Assembly (NCBI GenBank): GCA_017999915.1
Contig: JAGNKX010000016.1
Location: 62,001 to 126,000 of the forward strand
Reading direction: 5' to 3'
Length of the DNA: 64,000 nt
From: Spirochaetota bacterium
GTDB taxonomy: Bacteria > Spirochaetota > UBA4802 > UBA5550
Position numbers and translations under genes: made by a program. The notes under the pieces are model-generated. The model worked only from the letters and a program-made list of their open reading frames with translations, made no database searches and was not told the DNA's origin. Position 1 is the first letter of the stretch, and each line of letters opens with the position of its first letter. This document shows, in pieces, positions 17,193 to 26,873 of the stretch.

Positions 17193-19316
17193 ATGGTCAG
17201 GTCCCTATTTAACTATTTCATGGCTCCCTATCGGGACAAGGATTTTCTCCTTCAGCAGAAGGCGCTGAATCTTTTGATCCTTACCCTGGCGACCCTGATA
17301 CTTATTCCGATCGTTATTATCTATTCCGTCGTTTTATCCGGCAACCGGACACCGGAGCTCCTCATTCCTTCGGTGTTCGCCTTCTTTTTCAATCTATTCT
17401 CGCTTATCATTTTCCGCAAAGGCCATTTTTTCCTGTTTGCCCATTCCATCGTCACCATGCTTAACGTCCTGCTCTGGATCATCGTCTTTCTTGACAAGTC
17501 GGAACCCCTGGCGCGGGGCGATTCCATCATTTATATTTACATCCTCCTCACCTTCACGCCCCTCATCGTGCTGACCAGGCGCCGCATGATCTTCTTCTAT
17601 TACGCCGCGAACATAGCGGTGTTCCTGATTTTTGTTTTCTTCTCGGATTTCAGGACCACGGTGTCTGCATCCGCCTTCAATGACTATGTATCAGACATAA
17701 CCGTCGGCATGTTCTTTTCCTATTTCATATCGTTCCAGATCTTCAACATCCATAAAAAGGCCGTGTCCAAAGCAAACGAGGCGGCGGCAAAGAACCGCGA
17801 GACCAATATCATCCTGGAAAAGACCGTTTCAATGCTCTCGTCCATCATTGAAAGCCCACCCAATATCGCGATCTATTCCATTGATCACCATTACAACCTG
17901 ACCGCCTTCAATAACAACTTCAAAAATCTGGTCCACCGGCTTTATGGCACCGAGGCCGGCATCAACAAAAACCTGCGGGACCTGATCGGCGCCGACGTGT
18001 TCTCCCGGGCCAGGGAGCACATTGAAATAGCAATGGAGGGAAAACAGCTGACCATAGTCCAGGAAATACGCAGAAATGACACCGTCCATTTCTATGAATT
18101 CATGCTCAATCCCATCATCGACAGCAACCGGTCGATCGCGGGCCTGACGGTCTTCATGATGGAGATCACGGAGCGGAAGAAATCGGAAGAGGCCCTGCTC
18201 AAGGCGAGCAAGATCGAATCCCTGGGGATCTTCGCGGGGGGCATCGCCCACGATTTCAACAACCTCCTCATGGCCATCATGGGCGGCATTTCCCTTGCCA
18301 AGTACGATCTCGATCCCGGCAGCCCCGGTTTCTCCATACTCACGGACGCGGAAAATGCCTCGCTGCGTGCGAGGGAACTGACCCAGCAGCTCCTGACTTT
18401 CTCCAGGGGGGGCGATCCGATCAAGAAGGTGGCGTCGATATCGGAGCTCATCCGCTCCACGTCGAAATTCGTCCTCCACGGCTCCAACGTGAAATGCACC
18501 TACCGGATAGCCGATGACCTTCGCAACGCCTATGTCGACGCCGGCCAGATCGGCCAGGTCATTCAGAATGTCGTGATCAACGCGCGGCAGGCCATGCCCG
18601 GCGGGGGAGAACTGACTATCCTGGCGGAAAACTGCCGGGAAATACCGGGAGAGAGCCGGGAACGGTCCGACGGGTATATCCGCATCTCTGTCATCGACCA
18701 GGGACCGGGCATTCCCGAAGACACCATCGGAAAAATCTTCGATCCCTTTTTCACGACAAAAACCGACGGCAACGGGCTGGGCCTGGCCGTTTCCTATTCC
18801 ATCGTGGAGAAACACGGCGGAAGGATAAAGGCCGGCCGCGGATCCACCGGCGGCACCAGCATAGACATATATCTCCCGGCCACCGGCGAGGAAATCGACG
18901 ACATCAGCCCCAAGAAAAGAGCTCCGTCCACATTCAAAGGCCTGGTTCTCCTGATGGATGACGACGACATAGTGAGGGAAACGGCCATGAACATGCTGCT
19001 GCGCCTGGGCCTGGATGTTCTTGTCGCCAAAGAAGGGGGCGAGACCCTGGAGATTTACGGCCGCCACATGAACAGCGCCGCGCCGGTCAACCTGGTCATA
19101 CTGGACCTTACCGTCCCCGGCGGAATGAACGGCATCGAGACGATCGTACGCCTCCGGGAGATGGACCCCGGCGTCAGGGCACTTGTCTCCAGCGGCTATT
19201 CCAACGACCAGATCATGGCGAACTATTCCGAGTACGGATTCATCGACATCATCACCAAGCCGTACCGGATGAAGGACATCCAGGAGGTCCTCAGGAAATA
19301 CCTGGCAAGCTCCTGA
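17193..19316 (+). CDS. Membrane hybrid sensor histidine kinase
   Basis: A 707-residue kinase with about six membrane helices (residues 25-190), a PAS domain (about 215-325), HisKA ([18 protein letters not shown], phospho-acceptor His353), HATPase ([18 protein letters not shown] box; [24 protein letters not shown]) and a C-terminal receiver ([15 protein letters not shown]; Asp638 in [10 protein letters not shown]; Lys in IITKPYR). All catalytic residues are present. A C-terminal receiver without an HPt or output domain implies a separate phosphorelay partner, which is not nearby. The start ATG 17193 lacks a clear ribosome site; ATG 17220 is an alternative. Signal unknown. Confidence 0.9.
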   Translation: MVRSLFNYFMAPYRDKDFLLQQKALNLLILTLATLILIPIVIIYSVVLSGNRTPELLIPSVFAFFFNLFSLIIFRKGHFFLFAHSIVTMLNVLLWIIVFLDKSEPLARGDSIIYIYILLTFTPLIVLTRRRMIFFYYAANIAVFLIFVFFSDFRTTVSASAFNDYVSDITVGMFFSYFISFQIFNIHKKAVSKANEAAAKNRETNIILEKTVSMLSSIIESPPNIAIYSIDHHYNLTAFNNNFKNLVHRLYGTEAGINKNLRDLIGADVFSRAREHIEIAMEGKQLTIVQEIRRNDTVHFYEFMLNPIIDSNRSIAGLTVFMMEITERKKSEEALLKASKIESLGIFAGGIAHDFNNLLMAIMGGISLAKYDLDPGSPGFSILTDAENASLRARELTQQLLTFSRGGDPIKKVASISELIRSTSKFVLHGSNVKCTYRIADDLRNAYVDAGQIGQVIQNVVINARQAMPGGGELTILAENCREIPGESRERSDGYIRISVIDQGPGIPEDTIGKIFDPFFTTKTDGNGLGLAVSYSIVEKHGGRIKAGRGSTGGTSIDIYLPATGEEIDDISPKKRAPSTFKGLVLLMDDDDIVRETAMNMLLRLGLDVLVAKEGGETLEIYGRHMNSAAPVNLVILDLTVPGGMNGIETIVRLREMDPGVRALVSSGYSNDQIMANYSEYGFIDIITKPYRMKDIQEVLRKYLASS

Positions 19317-19380
19317 AAGGATTTTTAGAATGGCGGATCGAGAAGATTTTCACTTTTTTTCCGCGGATATTCGCGCTTCG

Positions 19381-19866
19381 TTACTTTTCCCGCCGCACCG
19401 ATACGCGCCCGGTCAGGAACCTTTTAATCGCCCCAAGCCTCATCGTGCTTATGCTGCGGGCTCTTCCATCCTTAAGCTTCAACTTCAGGCCGAAAAAGAA
19501 ACCGGTTGAATAGGACGCCACATCATCCCACGGAATATTCAGGCTTTTCGCATTGAGCGATCCGCGGCCGGTCACTGTTCGCTCGAACTCCTCGATGGAT
19601 GGTGATATAGATGCGTAATAGATGATTTCTTTTTTGCGCCTGCCGTATTCGCCGATGGCTTTGATATCCCTTTTGATCTTGCTGATCGAATCTTTAAGGG
19701 AGACAAGGCCGTCGCCATATTCGGACACCGGATCCACGGTCTGTATGACGTTCAGCATGATCCTGCCGGCGGTGACGACGAGGCAGCCGCTCTGCTGGAT
19801 AGAGCCCTCATCGAAGTAGTAGGCGTTTTTCGACAGTATGAAATCCCGCGATTCAGTCAGCGGCAT
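19381..19866 (-). CDS. Conserved hypothetical protein, possibly PH-like
   Basis: A 161-residue soluble protein. The start ATG 19866 (PLTESRDFILSKNAYYFDEG) overlaps the end of the upstream gene by 14 bp, so the two are translationally coupled. The beta-rich N-terminus (SGCLVVTAGRIMLNVIQTV) and the central amphipathic helix (SLKDSISKIKRDIKAIGEYG) are visible; I recall pleckstrin-homology-like proteins with this pattern but cannot confirm the family. No signal peptide. The function is unknown and best inferred from its coupled partner. Confidence 0.6.
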   Translation of the reverse strand: MPLTESRDFILSKNAYYFDEGSIQQSGCLVVTAGRIMLNVIQTVDPVSEYGDGLVSLKDSISKIKRDIKAIGEYGRRKKEIIYYASISPSIEEFERTVTGRGSLNAKSLNIPWDDVASYSTGFFFGLKLKLKDGRARSISTMRLGAIKRFLTGRVSVRREK

Positions 19867-20233
19867 TGGGCCCCTTTTCCCCGGCCGTTTCGTTTCTTCG
19901 AAGGATCTCTTCAGCAAGGATCTTGAGCTTGGGGGACACTTTCAGGGGGGGGAGCTCGACTTTCTGCTTTGGAGGCTCCTTGCCCATGAGCTTGCCGAAG
20001 GCGAAGATCATGCGCTCGAAGATCTCGTTCACCTTGTCCTGGCGGTTGACCATGCGGTAATACTTGAGCGCCAGAAGGGGCTGTCTCTGGTCATAGAAGA
20101 GGTAATCGGCTATCCTGGTAATGCCGTCGCGGTACCCGGTCTTCACGAATATGGCCGCGGCCTTCGACATATCGCCGTTGTTGAATAACTCGTTCCCGCG
20201 GCGAATGAGCTCAACCCGTTCCTTGCTGTCCAT
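19853..20233 (-). CDS. Hypothetical helical-repeat (TPR-like) protein
   Basis: A 126-residue soluble protein starting at ATG 20233 (DSKERVELIRRGNELFNNGD). The first 90 residues read as two or three TPR-like helical hairpins (ELFNNGDMSKAAAIFVKTGY; LLALKYYRMVNRQDKVNEIF). The C-terminus is polar, with a proline-rich turn (EPPKQKVELPPLKVSPK). No catalytic motif. It overlaps the downstream gene by 14 bp. A scaffold role in a small spirochaetal complex is possible; no specific function is claimed. Confidence 0.65.
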   Translation of the reverse strand: MDSKERVELIRRGNELFNNGDMSKAAAIFVKTGYRDGITRIADYLFYDQRQPLLALKYYRMVNRQDKVNEIFERMIFAFGKLMGKEPPKQKVELPPLKVSPKLKILAEEILRRNETAGEKGPNAAD

Positions 20234-20324
20234 GACTCGGTGGTTCCTCTCTTCGTCTCTTAGTATACTACAGGTATCGGCATAAAACAACAAAAATATC
20301 GCACCTTATTCTCTCACCAGTTTG

Positions 20325-20469
20325 GTTGCGACCCCTCACCCGCCCCTCCGGTGCACCCTCTCCCATTAAACTCGGAAAAAAGGAGAGGGTTTCTGTGGGA
20401 AAAAGTTTAGGGACAGGCTCCCCTCTCCTTTCATCAATTCTTAATGGGAGAGGGGCCGGGGGTGAGGGT
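20325..20469. repeat. 145-bp nested inverted-repeat element, copy 1
   Basis: Starts GTTGCGACCCCTCACCC and ends GGGTGAGGG. Outer arms CCCTCACCC/GGGTGAGGG and CTCTCCCATTAA/TTAATGGGAGAG enclose an inner pair AAGGAGAGGG/CCCTCTCCTT, so the whole can fold as a nested hairpin. A homologous copy lies at 31991-32136. A 15-bp direct repeat AAATATCGCACCTTA lies on both sides (20294-20308, 20472-20486). It sits in the divergent promoter region before lgt. No coding capacity: MITE-like. Confidence 0.85.
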
Positions 20470-20565
20470 ATAAATATCGCACCTTAAAATATCTTGACAA
20501 ATATCTTCGACTTCATGTTACATTGCGGGTACCATTAACGATATTTTTTCCAAAGGCGGACATCA

Positions 20566-21321
20566 ATGTATCCCATACTGTTCAACTATAAATTCATAAA
20601 CATCGGCTCCTACGGCCTGATGCTCGGCCTGGCCTTCTACCTTGCCTTTCTTCTCACCGAGCGCGAGCTCGTAATCCGGGGAAAGGACCCGGAGCTGGCC
20701 TACAAGCTCCTCCTGGTAATCATCCCCAGCGCCATTGTCGGCGCCAAGATATTCCACATATTCGAAAACATGGGCGAATTCCTCCGCGATCCGAAGGGAA
20801 TGATCTTCTCGGGAGCGGGCCTTTCCGTTTACGGCGGCTTCATCCTGGCCTTTCTCCTCTCCATGATCCTGATACGGAAAAGCAAGGAAGGCATCCTGGA
20901 AATATTCGATATAACGGTCCCGGCCATGACCCTGGCCTACGGCGTCGGCAGGCTGGGCTGCCACGTATCGGGCGACGGCTGCTACGGCATCGCCACCTCG
21001 ACGTTCCTGGGCACGCCATACCCCAACGGCATCGTGCCGGTCACGGCCGCGGTCTTTCCCACGCCCCTGTTCGAGTCCTTCTTCTCCTTCATGCTGTTCA
21101 TTCTTTTCATGAAGCTGCGCAAGCGCGATCTCCCGGCGGGGTTCATATTCTTCCTGTACCTCATCCTGAACGGGACAGCGCGGTTCCTGGTGGAGTTCAT
21201 CAGGCTCAACCCGAAGGTCTTTCTGGAAATGACCCAGGGACAGGTAATCGGCATTCTTTACGTCATCACAGGCGCCCTGGGACTGTTCCTGGTGCGGAAG
21301 CAGGCCGCGAAAACGGCGTAA
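20566..21321 (+). CDS. lgt: Prolipoprotein diacylglyceryl transferase
   Basis: A 251-residue polytopic membrane enzyme that transfers diacylglycerol from phosphatidylglycerol to the lipobox Cys of prolipoproteins. It has seven hydrophobic segments and the Lgt signature region YGVGRLGCHVSGDGCYG (canonical GRxGCxxxGxxxG form), followed by AVFPTPLFESFFSF and NGTARFLVEFIR, which match the family. It is somewhat shorter than typical Lgt and belongs to the group with Cys/His variants in the signature. It is needed by the many lipoproteins here (e.g. 12798, 37512, 41551, 59958). Monocistronic, with a strong hairpin 29 bp after the stop. Confidence 0.88.
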   Translation: MYPILFNYKFINIGSYGLMLGLAFYLAFLLTERELVIRGKDPELAYKLLLVIIPSAIVGAKIFHIFENMGEFLRDPKGMIFSGAGLSVYGGFILAFLLSMILIRKSKEGILEIFDITVPAMTLAYGVGRLGCHVSGDGCYGIATSTFLGTPYPNGIVPVTAAVFPTPLFESFFSFMLFILFMKLRKRDLPAGFIFFLYLILNGTARFLVEFIRLNPKVFLEMTQGQVIGILYVITGALGLFLVRKQAAKTA

Positions 21322-21349
21322 GGCCAGCATCGGCACACGCAACAGCAGC

Positions 21350-21381
21350 ACATGCCCCCCTGTCCCCCCGAGGGGGCATGT
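21350..21381. terminator. Hairpin after lgt
   Basis: Perfect 10-bp inverted repeat ACATGCCCCC (21350-21359) / GGGGGCATGT (21372-21381) with a C-rich 12-nt loop. No T tract follows, so it may protect or stall rather than terminate. Confidence 0.5.
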
Positions 21382-21607
21382 GGTCAAGTATTGATCTGCA
21401 TGCAAATCAAATCAACGAGTCACATCCCTTCCTGGACGAGGAGAAATTTAGATCATACCCCATGAATCCTTTACTGAGCGTTCAGAAGAAATCCAAATAA
21501 TATTGTTATTTTAATAATAAACCGCTTCTTCTCACACGCCCCCTACGGGGGTCGGGGGGTCATAAGAAACGCTCATAATCCAGGGAGCCGGAGGGTGAGG
21601 GGCAATT

Positions 21608-21790
21608 TCAGGAATATCTCTGGTTCTCGAGGAAATTAGAAAGCATCCGGGGCTTGAGATACCCCATCTCAACGAGGATGATTCCGAGCAGCCCCCCTTT
21701 CGACGACTGCACGGCCAGGGCTTCATTGAGCTGGTCATGGGTGATGATGCCCTTTTCCATGAGGATCTCGCCAAGTCTTTTAGATGCCAT
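21608..21790 (-). CDS. Stand-alone GspE/PilB N-terminal (MshEN-like) domain protein
   Basis: Only 60 residues: ASKRLGEILMEKGIITHDQL then NEALAVQSSKGGLLGIILVE and MGYLKPRMLSNFLENQRYS. This is the two-helix pattern of the type II secretion/type IV pilus ATPase N-terminal domain (LGEILVEKGLITEEQL...Q...GKRLGEILVELGYI), which in some proteins binds c-di-GMP. Here it stands with no ATPase attached. The ATG at 21790 follows a GGAA-type ribosome site. No pilus gene is nearby. It may bind a nucleotide or act as an adaptor (inference). Confidence 0.7.
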   Translation of the reverse strand: MASKRLGEILMEKGIITHDQLNEALAVQSSKGGLLGIILVEMGYLKPRMLSNFLENQRYS

Positions 21791-22070
21791 AGCAGATGTT
21801 CCTTCCCGGTCAGTGTTATTATAATATCGACATCACGGCGCCGTTCGTTTCAATCATTTATTCCATGGATATTAGACTTGTTGCGAAACTGCGTCTCCCG
21901 CTCGCAGGAGAGCCCCACTTCGACTTCGCTCAGTGCGGCGCCGCGGGGGGCTTATAAGGGGCTTCGCCCCTTAACCCCGATTAAAAGATTCAGATTTGCA
22001 AAAACCCTATTATAAATAAAAAACGACCGCCGCGGTGCGAGCCGCGCCGCCCTCTATACCGCATTAAGCA
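21791..22070. other. Non-coding stretch with hairpins
   Basis: The stretch between the 60-residue gene and the rpmE terminator contains a GC-rich block (about 21876-21975) with ACTTCGACTTCGCTCAGT and a tight hairpin AAGGGGC-TTC-GCCCCTT (21956-21972), then AT-rich DNA. No open frame with a ribosome site was seen. The block resembles dispersed intergenic repeats but has no second copy in this window. Confidence 0.4.
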
Positions 22071-22098
22071 AAGAGACCGGTCCATTGGCCGGTCTCTT
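22071..22098 (-). terminator. Terminator of rho-rpmE
   Basis: Stem AAGAGACCGG (22071-22080) / CCGGTCTCTT (22089-22098) with an 8-nt loop, 32 bp beyond the rpmE stop. On the minus strand it is followed by TT-rich sequence, although the T tract is short. Confidence 0.7.
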
Positions 22099-22129
22099 CA
22101 TTATTATCAATGATATATCACGATTCTGA

Positions 22130-22330
22130 TTACTTGATATTATATTTTTTCTTGAACTTCTCGACCCGGCCGGCGGTATCGACGATATTCTGTTTCCCCG
22201 TGTAAAATGGATGACAGTTGGAGCAGATTTCGACGTGGAGATCCTTCGACGTCGATTTCGTCTTGATCTCGTTGCCGCAGGCGCACTTGATGACTGTCTC
22301 TTTGTATTCCGGATGTATATTCGGTTTCAT
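22130..22330 (-). CDS. rpmE: 50S ribosomal protein L31, zinc-binding form
   Basis: A 66-residue L31 of the C+ type: cysteines in IKCACGNEI and [14 protein letters not shown] coordinate zinc, and the segment [20 protein letters not shown] is the family signature. Its 16-bp spacing from the rho stop indicates co-transcription with rho, a linkage common in bacteria. It assembles at the central protuberance of the 50S subunit. Confidence 0.97.
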   Translation of the reverse strand: MKPNIHPEYKETVIKCACGNEIKTKSTSKDLHVEICSNCHPFYTGKQNIVDTAGRVEKFKKKYNIK

Positions 22331-22346
22331 GATACGTTCCTTATAT

Positions 22347-23744
22347 TTAAGAATTCATGGCCTTGAAGAAAGCCTTGTTGTTTTTCGTCGCCTTCATCTT
22401 CTCGACAAGGAGCTCCATCGCCTCCGTGGCGCTCATTGAGGATAGGGCCTTCCTGAGAACCCATAGTTTATTTAGCTCTTCCGTGTCAAGCAATAATTCT
22501 TCCTTGCGGGTGCCGGACCTGCTCATGTCGATGGCCGGGAAGATTCGCCGGTCCACCAGCTTGCGGTCCAGGTGCAGCTCGCTGTTGCCGGTTCCCTTGA
22601 ATTCCTCGAAGATGACCTCGTCCATGCGGCTTCCGGTATCGATGAGGGCCGTCGCCAGGATGGTGAGGCTCCCTCCCTCCTCGATGTTCCGGGCGGCGCC
22701 GAAGAAGCGCTTGGGCCGGTGCAGGGCGTTGGAGTCGACCCCGCCGGAGAGGATCTTGCCGCTGGTCGGCACCACCTGGTTGTAGGCCCGGGCGAGCCTG
22801 GTGATGGAGTCGAGGAGTATCACCACGTCCATCTTGTGCTCCACCAGGCGCTTGGCCTTTTCTAGCACCATCTCGGTGACCTGGACGTGGCGGCTTGCCG
22901 GCTCGTCGAAGGTGGAGGATATGACCTCGCCCTTGACCGTGCGCTGCATGTCCGTCACCTCCTCAGGACGCTCGTCGATGAGGAGCACGATGAGGTAGAT
23001 CTCCGGGTGGTTGGTGGTTATGGAATTGGCTATTTTCTGCAGCAGTATGGTTTTACCGGTGCGGGGAGGAGCCACGATGAGGGCCCGCTGCCCTTTGCCT
23101 ATGGGCGTTATCAGGTTGACGATGCGCATATCCACGTTTTCGGTTTCGGTCTCGAGGTTGATGCGCTCCTGCGGATAGAGAGGCGTCAGGTTGTCGAAAA
23201 GGACCCGCTTCTGCAGCTGTTCCGGGTTCTCGAAGTTTACCGCCTCGATCCTGAGGAGGGCGTAAAATCGCTCGTTGTCCTTCGGCGGCCGGATCTGGCC
23301 CGCGATGGTGTCGCCGGTCTTCAGGCCGAAGAGGCGTATCTGCGACGGCGACACGTAGATGTCGTCCGGGCCGGGCAGGTAGTTGTAGTTGGTCGACCTC
23401 AGGAATCCGTACCCGTCGGCCAGGATCTCCAGGACGCCGCTCGAGAAAATAAGCCCTTTCTGCTCGGTCTGGGACTTGAGGATCTCCAGGATGAGGTCCT
23501 GCTTTTTCATCCCATAAATCCGCTCGATGCCCATCTCCTTGGCGATGTTGACCAGGTCGGTTATCTTTTTTGTCTTCAGCTCGGCCAGGTCAAGCCAGGT
23601 TTCCGAAGAGTGCTTGCCGTTGCCTGATCCGGCGGCAGGGGCCTCTGTTTCCTGTATTGCGGCCGCATCGACGGCTTCAGTCCCGTTAGACGGTTGATTT
23701 TCGGTCTTGTTCCTGGACTTCGCGGATTCCGTAGTTCGTGCCAT
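22347..23744 (-). CDS. rho: Transcription termination factor Rho
   Basis: A 465-residue Rho helicase. An N-terminal low-complexity extension (about 1-50, rich in Glu/Ala/Ser) precedes Rho_N ([19 protein letters not shown]), the RNA-binding cold-shock domain ([20 protein letters not shown]) and the ATPase core with Walker A APPRTGKT and Walker [16 protein letters not shown]- and R-loop motifs are intact, so it should be active. The extension is longer than in E. coli, as in many spirochaetes and actinobacteria. First gene of rho-rpmE. A 491-bp AT-rich region lies upstream. Confidence 0.97.
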   Translation of the reverse strand: MARTTESAKSRNKTENQPSNGTEAVDAAAIQETEAPAAGSGNGKHSSETWLDLAELKTKKITDLVNIAKEMGIERIYGMKKQDLILEILKSQTEQKGLIFSSGVLEILADGYGFLRSTNYNYLPGPDDIYVSPSQIRLFGLKTGDTIAGQIRPPKDNERFYALLRIEAVNFENPEQLQKRVLFDNLTPLYPQERINLETETENVDMRIVNLITPIGKGQRALIVAPPRTGKTILLQKIANSITTNHPEIYLIVLLIDERPEEVTDMQRTVKGEVISSTFDEPASRHVQVTEMVLEKAKRLVEHKMDVVILLDSITRLARAYNQVVPTSGKILSGGVDSNALHRPKRFFGAARNIEEGGSLTILATALIDTGSRMDEVIFEEFKGTGNSELHLDRKLVDRRIFPAIDMSRSGTRKEELLLDTEELNKLWVLRKALSSMSATEAMELLVEKMKATKNNKAFFKAMNS

Positions 23745-24235
23745 AGAATTTCCTTCTAAATTGTTGATTTAAATTGATTTCAATTATAATGCCTCATTTC
23801 AGAACGATGAAATGGGCTATGGATCTCTTATTACTGGTTATCCCGCTAAAACAATTGTTGAATTGATAGATAAATGAATTTAAAATAGCGCGTTATTATT
23901 ATTTGTTATTATGCAGGATTATATTATGCAACGTTATGTAATTATGCCCTTAACAAAAATATAGGGAAAATACCTAAATGATAGTTCGGAGGTGCCCACT
24001 TATTAACGACAAGGACAATGTACGGGTCAGTGGCTTTACGTCAACTATAATATCATCTTTTACGTTACAGAATATAATAAAATAATTATGTCCTTTCAAG
24101 TATTTTTTTCAGTTATGACAGAAATAAATTGGTCTTCCCCATGCAATGCCGTTATCACTCCGCCTCCGGCGGGATGAAGATACGATTTTATGAGTAATAC
24201 ATTTTTCATGGGTATAATAAGAATAACTTGGGGAA
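23745..24235. other. AT-rich non-coding region upstream of rho
   Basis: About 490 bp, far richer in A+T than the flanking genes, between the divergent-facing rho start and the stop of the regulator at 24236. It contains runs such as AATAATAATT-like segments but I see no strong promoter, hairpin or open frame. It probably holds the rho promoter and possibly an autoregulatory leader; Rho leaders are often long. Confidence 0.4.
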
Positions 24236-25186
24236 TTACGCTTCTTTTTTCCAGTTGATCCCATGCTTTTTGATCTTATGCGCCAGGGATTTCTGGGTGA
24301 TTTTCAGGGACTTGGCCACGGCGGCAAGGTCGTTTCTGTCTTTCAGCAGGTCCACCAGGACCAGGCGCTCCACGGCGTCCGAGATATGATCAAGGGACTT
24401 TGACTTGATATCGACGCTGGGTATGGGAGATGAGGCCTTGTTATCGCCATCGGGCGTGCAATACAATAAAAAGCCCACCTTCTTGCGCTTGCTCATCAGG
24501 GATATCTTCTCATAATGAATCTTGAGGTCGCGGTTGAAGAACATCAGGTCGTCGTTTTTTTTGCCTGAAACAAGCTCGTTTTTATCGCCGTCCGCGATGG
24601 ATTGCTCGACGAACTCCACGTCGACGTCCTTCCTGAAATGCCTGCGGTACTGGTCCTCGAAATGGCTGTTGTAAAATATGGTCTTTCCGTTAATGTTGAC
24701 CGCGTAGAGGGGGCGCGGGATATGCTCCAGGATGAGGTAGATCATCCACTCGAGGATCTGCTCTTCCTTCTGGATGTCCGATTCCCTGTCGGCGGCGGCC
24801 CCGGACCGCTCCGGCGTCTCGGAGGCGGTGAAGAGCTGGAGCCGCGACCACCGCCCCTGCACCTCGCCGAAGATATTGATGACGATGAATTCCTTGATCG
24901 AGCCGTAGGGAAGGAGCTCGTCGAGGGTGAGCTTTTTCGCGAGGCCGGTGACGATCTCGTCGATCTTCTGCCGTTGAACGCGCTCGAGGTCGGAAAGCTC
25001 GGAAACGAGGTCGTCCTTTTTCAGCACGCCGATCAGTATGCCCCGCTTGGACACGACCGGGAGGATCGGCACGTCATGGGTGTAGAAGAGCCTCGCGATG
25101 TCCTCCGGCCGCCTGTTCTCCGGGTTAAAGGGATTCTCCTCGAAGACCTGCTTTCCGTCGGGCGTTGTTTCATTGTTGCCGGACAT
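24236..25186 (-). CDS. CBS-PAS regulator with Fis-type HTH
   Basis: A 316-residue soluble protein: CBS-like N-terminus (about 25-70, THDVPILPVVSKRGILIGVL), central PAS-like fold (about 150-245, HIPRPLYAVNINGKTIFYNS) and a C-terminal Fis-type helix-turn-helix (about 275-316, LKDRNDLAAVAKSLKITQKS). It lacks the sigma54 AAA domain that usually accompanies a Fis HTH. Its start overlaps the dapB stop (TAATG), so it is coupled to diaminopimelate synthesis. It probably senses a nucleotide or small ligand; the target is unknown. Last gene of the operon that starts at 27275. Confidence 0.78.
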   Translation of the reverse strand: MSGNNETTPDGKQVFEENPFNPENRRPEDIARLFYTHDVPILPVVSKRGILIGVLKKDDLVSELSDLERVQRQKIDEIVTGLAKKLTLDELLPYGSIKEFIVINIFGEVQGRWSRLQLFTASETPERSGAAADRESDIQKEEQILEWMIYLILEHIPRPLYAVNINGKTIFYNSHFEDQYRRHFRKDVDVEFVEQSIADGDKNELVSGKKNDDLMFFNRDLKIHYEKISLMSKRKKVGFLLYCTPDGDNKASSPIPSVDIKSKSLDHISDAVERLVLVDLLKDRNDLAAVAKSLKITQKSLAHKIKKHGINWKKEA

Positions 25187-25980
25187 TAAAACCCCAGTAC
25201 GTCATACATGGTATAGAGGCCGGCGGGCTTCCCCGCCAGGAATTCCATTGCCGCCACCGCGCCCGCAGCCAGGGTCTCCCTGCTGGTGAGCCGGTGGGTA
25301 AGCTCGATGCGCTCGCCGATGGCGGTGAAGTACACCGTGTGCTCGCCGACGATATCGCCACCCCTCATGGCCAGGATGCCTATCTCGTTTTTCGAGCGCT
25401 CCCCCACGATGCCGTCACGGCCGGGAACCTCGCGGGCCCCCTTCAGGTCCCGCATGTTCTCCTTCACGATCTCGAGGAGTTTCCGCGCGGTGCCCGAGGG
25501 CGCGTCCTTCTTGAAGCGGTGGTGCGCCTCGAAAATCTCCACGTCATAGTCGGTCGAAAGGGCCCGCGCCGCGGTCTCGGTAAGCTTGAAGAGGAGATTT
25601 ACCCCCAGGGACATGTTCGGCGAAAAAATCACCGGGATCTGCGCCGCGGCCTTTTTTATGGCGTCCCGCTCATCGTTGGAAAAGCCGGTCGTGCCGATCA
25701 CCAGCGGCTTGCGGTTCGCGCGGGCCTCCTCCAGGAGCAGCATCGACGCCGCGGGGGAGGAAAAGTCGATTATGCCGTCGGTCTTGCTGATGTCATCCTG
25801 ATTGATCCGCGACACCGTGACGTTCATCCGCTCGACGTTCACGAGGGCCCCGGCGTCGCGGCCGTAGAGGGGCGCGCCCTCGTGGTCGAAGGCCGCGGCC
25901 AGGGTATGCCTCCGCTCCAGCAGTATCTTCAGGACCGATACGCCCATCCTTCCGCAGATGCCGCAAATGCCCATTCTCAT
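25186..25980 (-). CDS. dapB: 4-hydroxy-tetrahydrodipicolinate reductase
   Basis: A 264-residue DapB, the NAD(P)H-dependent second step from aspartate semialdehyde to diaminopimelate and lysine. N-terminal nucleotide site GICGICGRMG; catalytic/substrate motif EAHHRFKKDAPSGTA with the His pair and Lys; ending GLYTMYDVLGF as in the family. The start overlaps the dapA stop by 4 bp (ATGA), and the stop overlaps the next start by 1 bp. Needed for the spirochaete's peptidoglycan diamino acid. Confidence 0.96.
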   Translation of the reverse strand: MRMGICGICGRMGVSVLKILLERRHTLAAAFDHEGAPLYGRDAGALVNVERMNVTVSRINQDDISKTDGIIDFSSPAASMLLLEEARANRKPLVIGTTGFSNDERDAIKKAAAQIPVIFSPNMSLGVNLLFKLTETAARALSTDYDVEIFEAHHRFKKDAPSGTARKLLEIVKENMRDLKGAREVPGRDGIVGERSKNEIGILAMRGGDIVGEHTVYFTAIGERIELTHRLTSRETLAAGAVAAMEFLAGKPAGLYTMYDVLGF

Positions 25981-26870
25981 TTCAGCGTCACCCCGTAGTC
26001 GAGAAGGGCCTTCCTGAGCCTGGCCCTGTTGTCGTCCGACAGCGGCACCAGAGGGAGCCGCAGTTCCTCAGTGCAGTATCCGGCCATTGCCATCGCCGCC
26101 TTGACCGGGATGGGATTCGTCTCGAGGAACATGGCCCGGCAGAGCGGAAGGAGCCGGTAAAACTGCTTCCGCGCCTCGTCGATCTTCCCCTCGTTAAAGA
26201 AGGTTATCACCTTCTTCACATCGACCGGAAGAAGGTTCGAGAGCACGCTTATGACTCCCTTGCCGCCGATCGAGAGGAACGGCAGCAGGATATTGTCGTC
26301 GCCGGAGAGCAGGGTCAGCCGGTCACCGCACAGCTCGTATAGTTCCATCATCTGGTTGATGTCGCCGGAGGCCTCCTTCATGGCGACCACGTTGGAAGCG
26401 CGATCGCAGAGATCCTTCACGCCGGCAGGGAGAAAATTGACACCGGTGCGTCCCGGTATATTGTACAGCACAACAGGAATCTTTATCGATTTGGCGACGC
26501 TCTCAAAATGGGCCACGAGTCCCCGCTGGGTCGGCTTATTATAGTAGGGATTGACCTGGAGCACGCCGTCAACGCCGGCCTCTTCCGCTTCCCGGGAGAG
26601 GCAGATGGCCTCCTCGGTGGAATTGGCGCCGGTTCCGGCAATGACCTTTACCTTACCGCCCACCAGCTTTACCACGCGGCGGATGAACTCCTTGTGCTCG
26701 TCGAACGATACGGTCGGAGACTCCCCGGTGGTCCCCATCGGGACGATGCCATCGACCCCTTTCGCTATCTGCATCGCCACGATGTTTTCCAGGGCTTCGT
26801 AATCAATGGTGCCGTTCCTGAACGGCGTAATCAACGCGGTATACACACCTTCGAACATAGCCTTGTCCAT
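25977..26870 (-). CDS. dapA: 4-hydroxy-tetrahydrodipicolinate synthase
   Basis: A 297-residue TIM-barrel enzyme condensing pyruvate and aspartate semialdehyde. The Schiff-base lysine is in VVAMKEASGDINQM, the catalytic Tyr in VLYNIPGRTGVNF, and the phosphate-site-like GTTGESPTVSFDEH is present. Length and motifs are standard. It lies 3 bp after the upstream lipoprotein gene and overlaps dapB by 4 bp, forming a tight operon. Confidence 0.97.
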   Translation of the reverse strand: MDKAMFEGVYTALITPFRNGTIDYEALENIVAMQIAKGVDGIVPMGTTGESPTVSFDEHKEFIRRVVKLVGGKVKVIAGTGANSTEEAICLSREAEEAGVDGVLQVNPYYNKPTQRGLVAHFESVAKSIKIPVVLYNIPGRTGVNFLPAGVKDLCDRASNVVAMKEASGDINQMMELYELCGDRLTLLSGDDNILLPFLSIGGKGVISVLSNLLPVDVKKVITFFNEGKIDEARKQFYRLLPLCRAMFLETNPIPVKAAMAMAGYCTEELRLPLVPLSDDNRARLRKALLDYGVTLK

Positions 26871-26873
26871 ATA

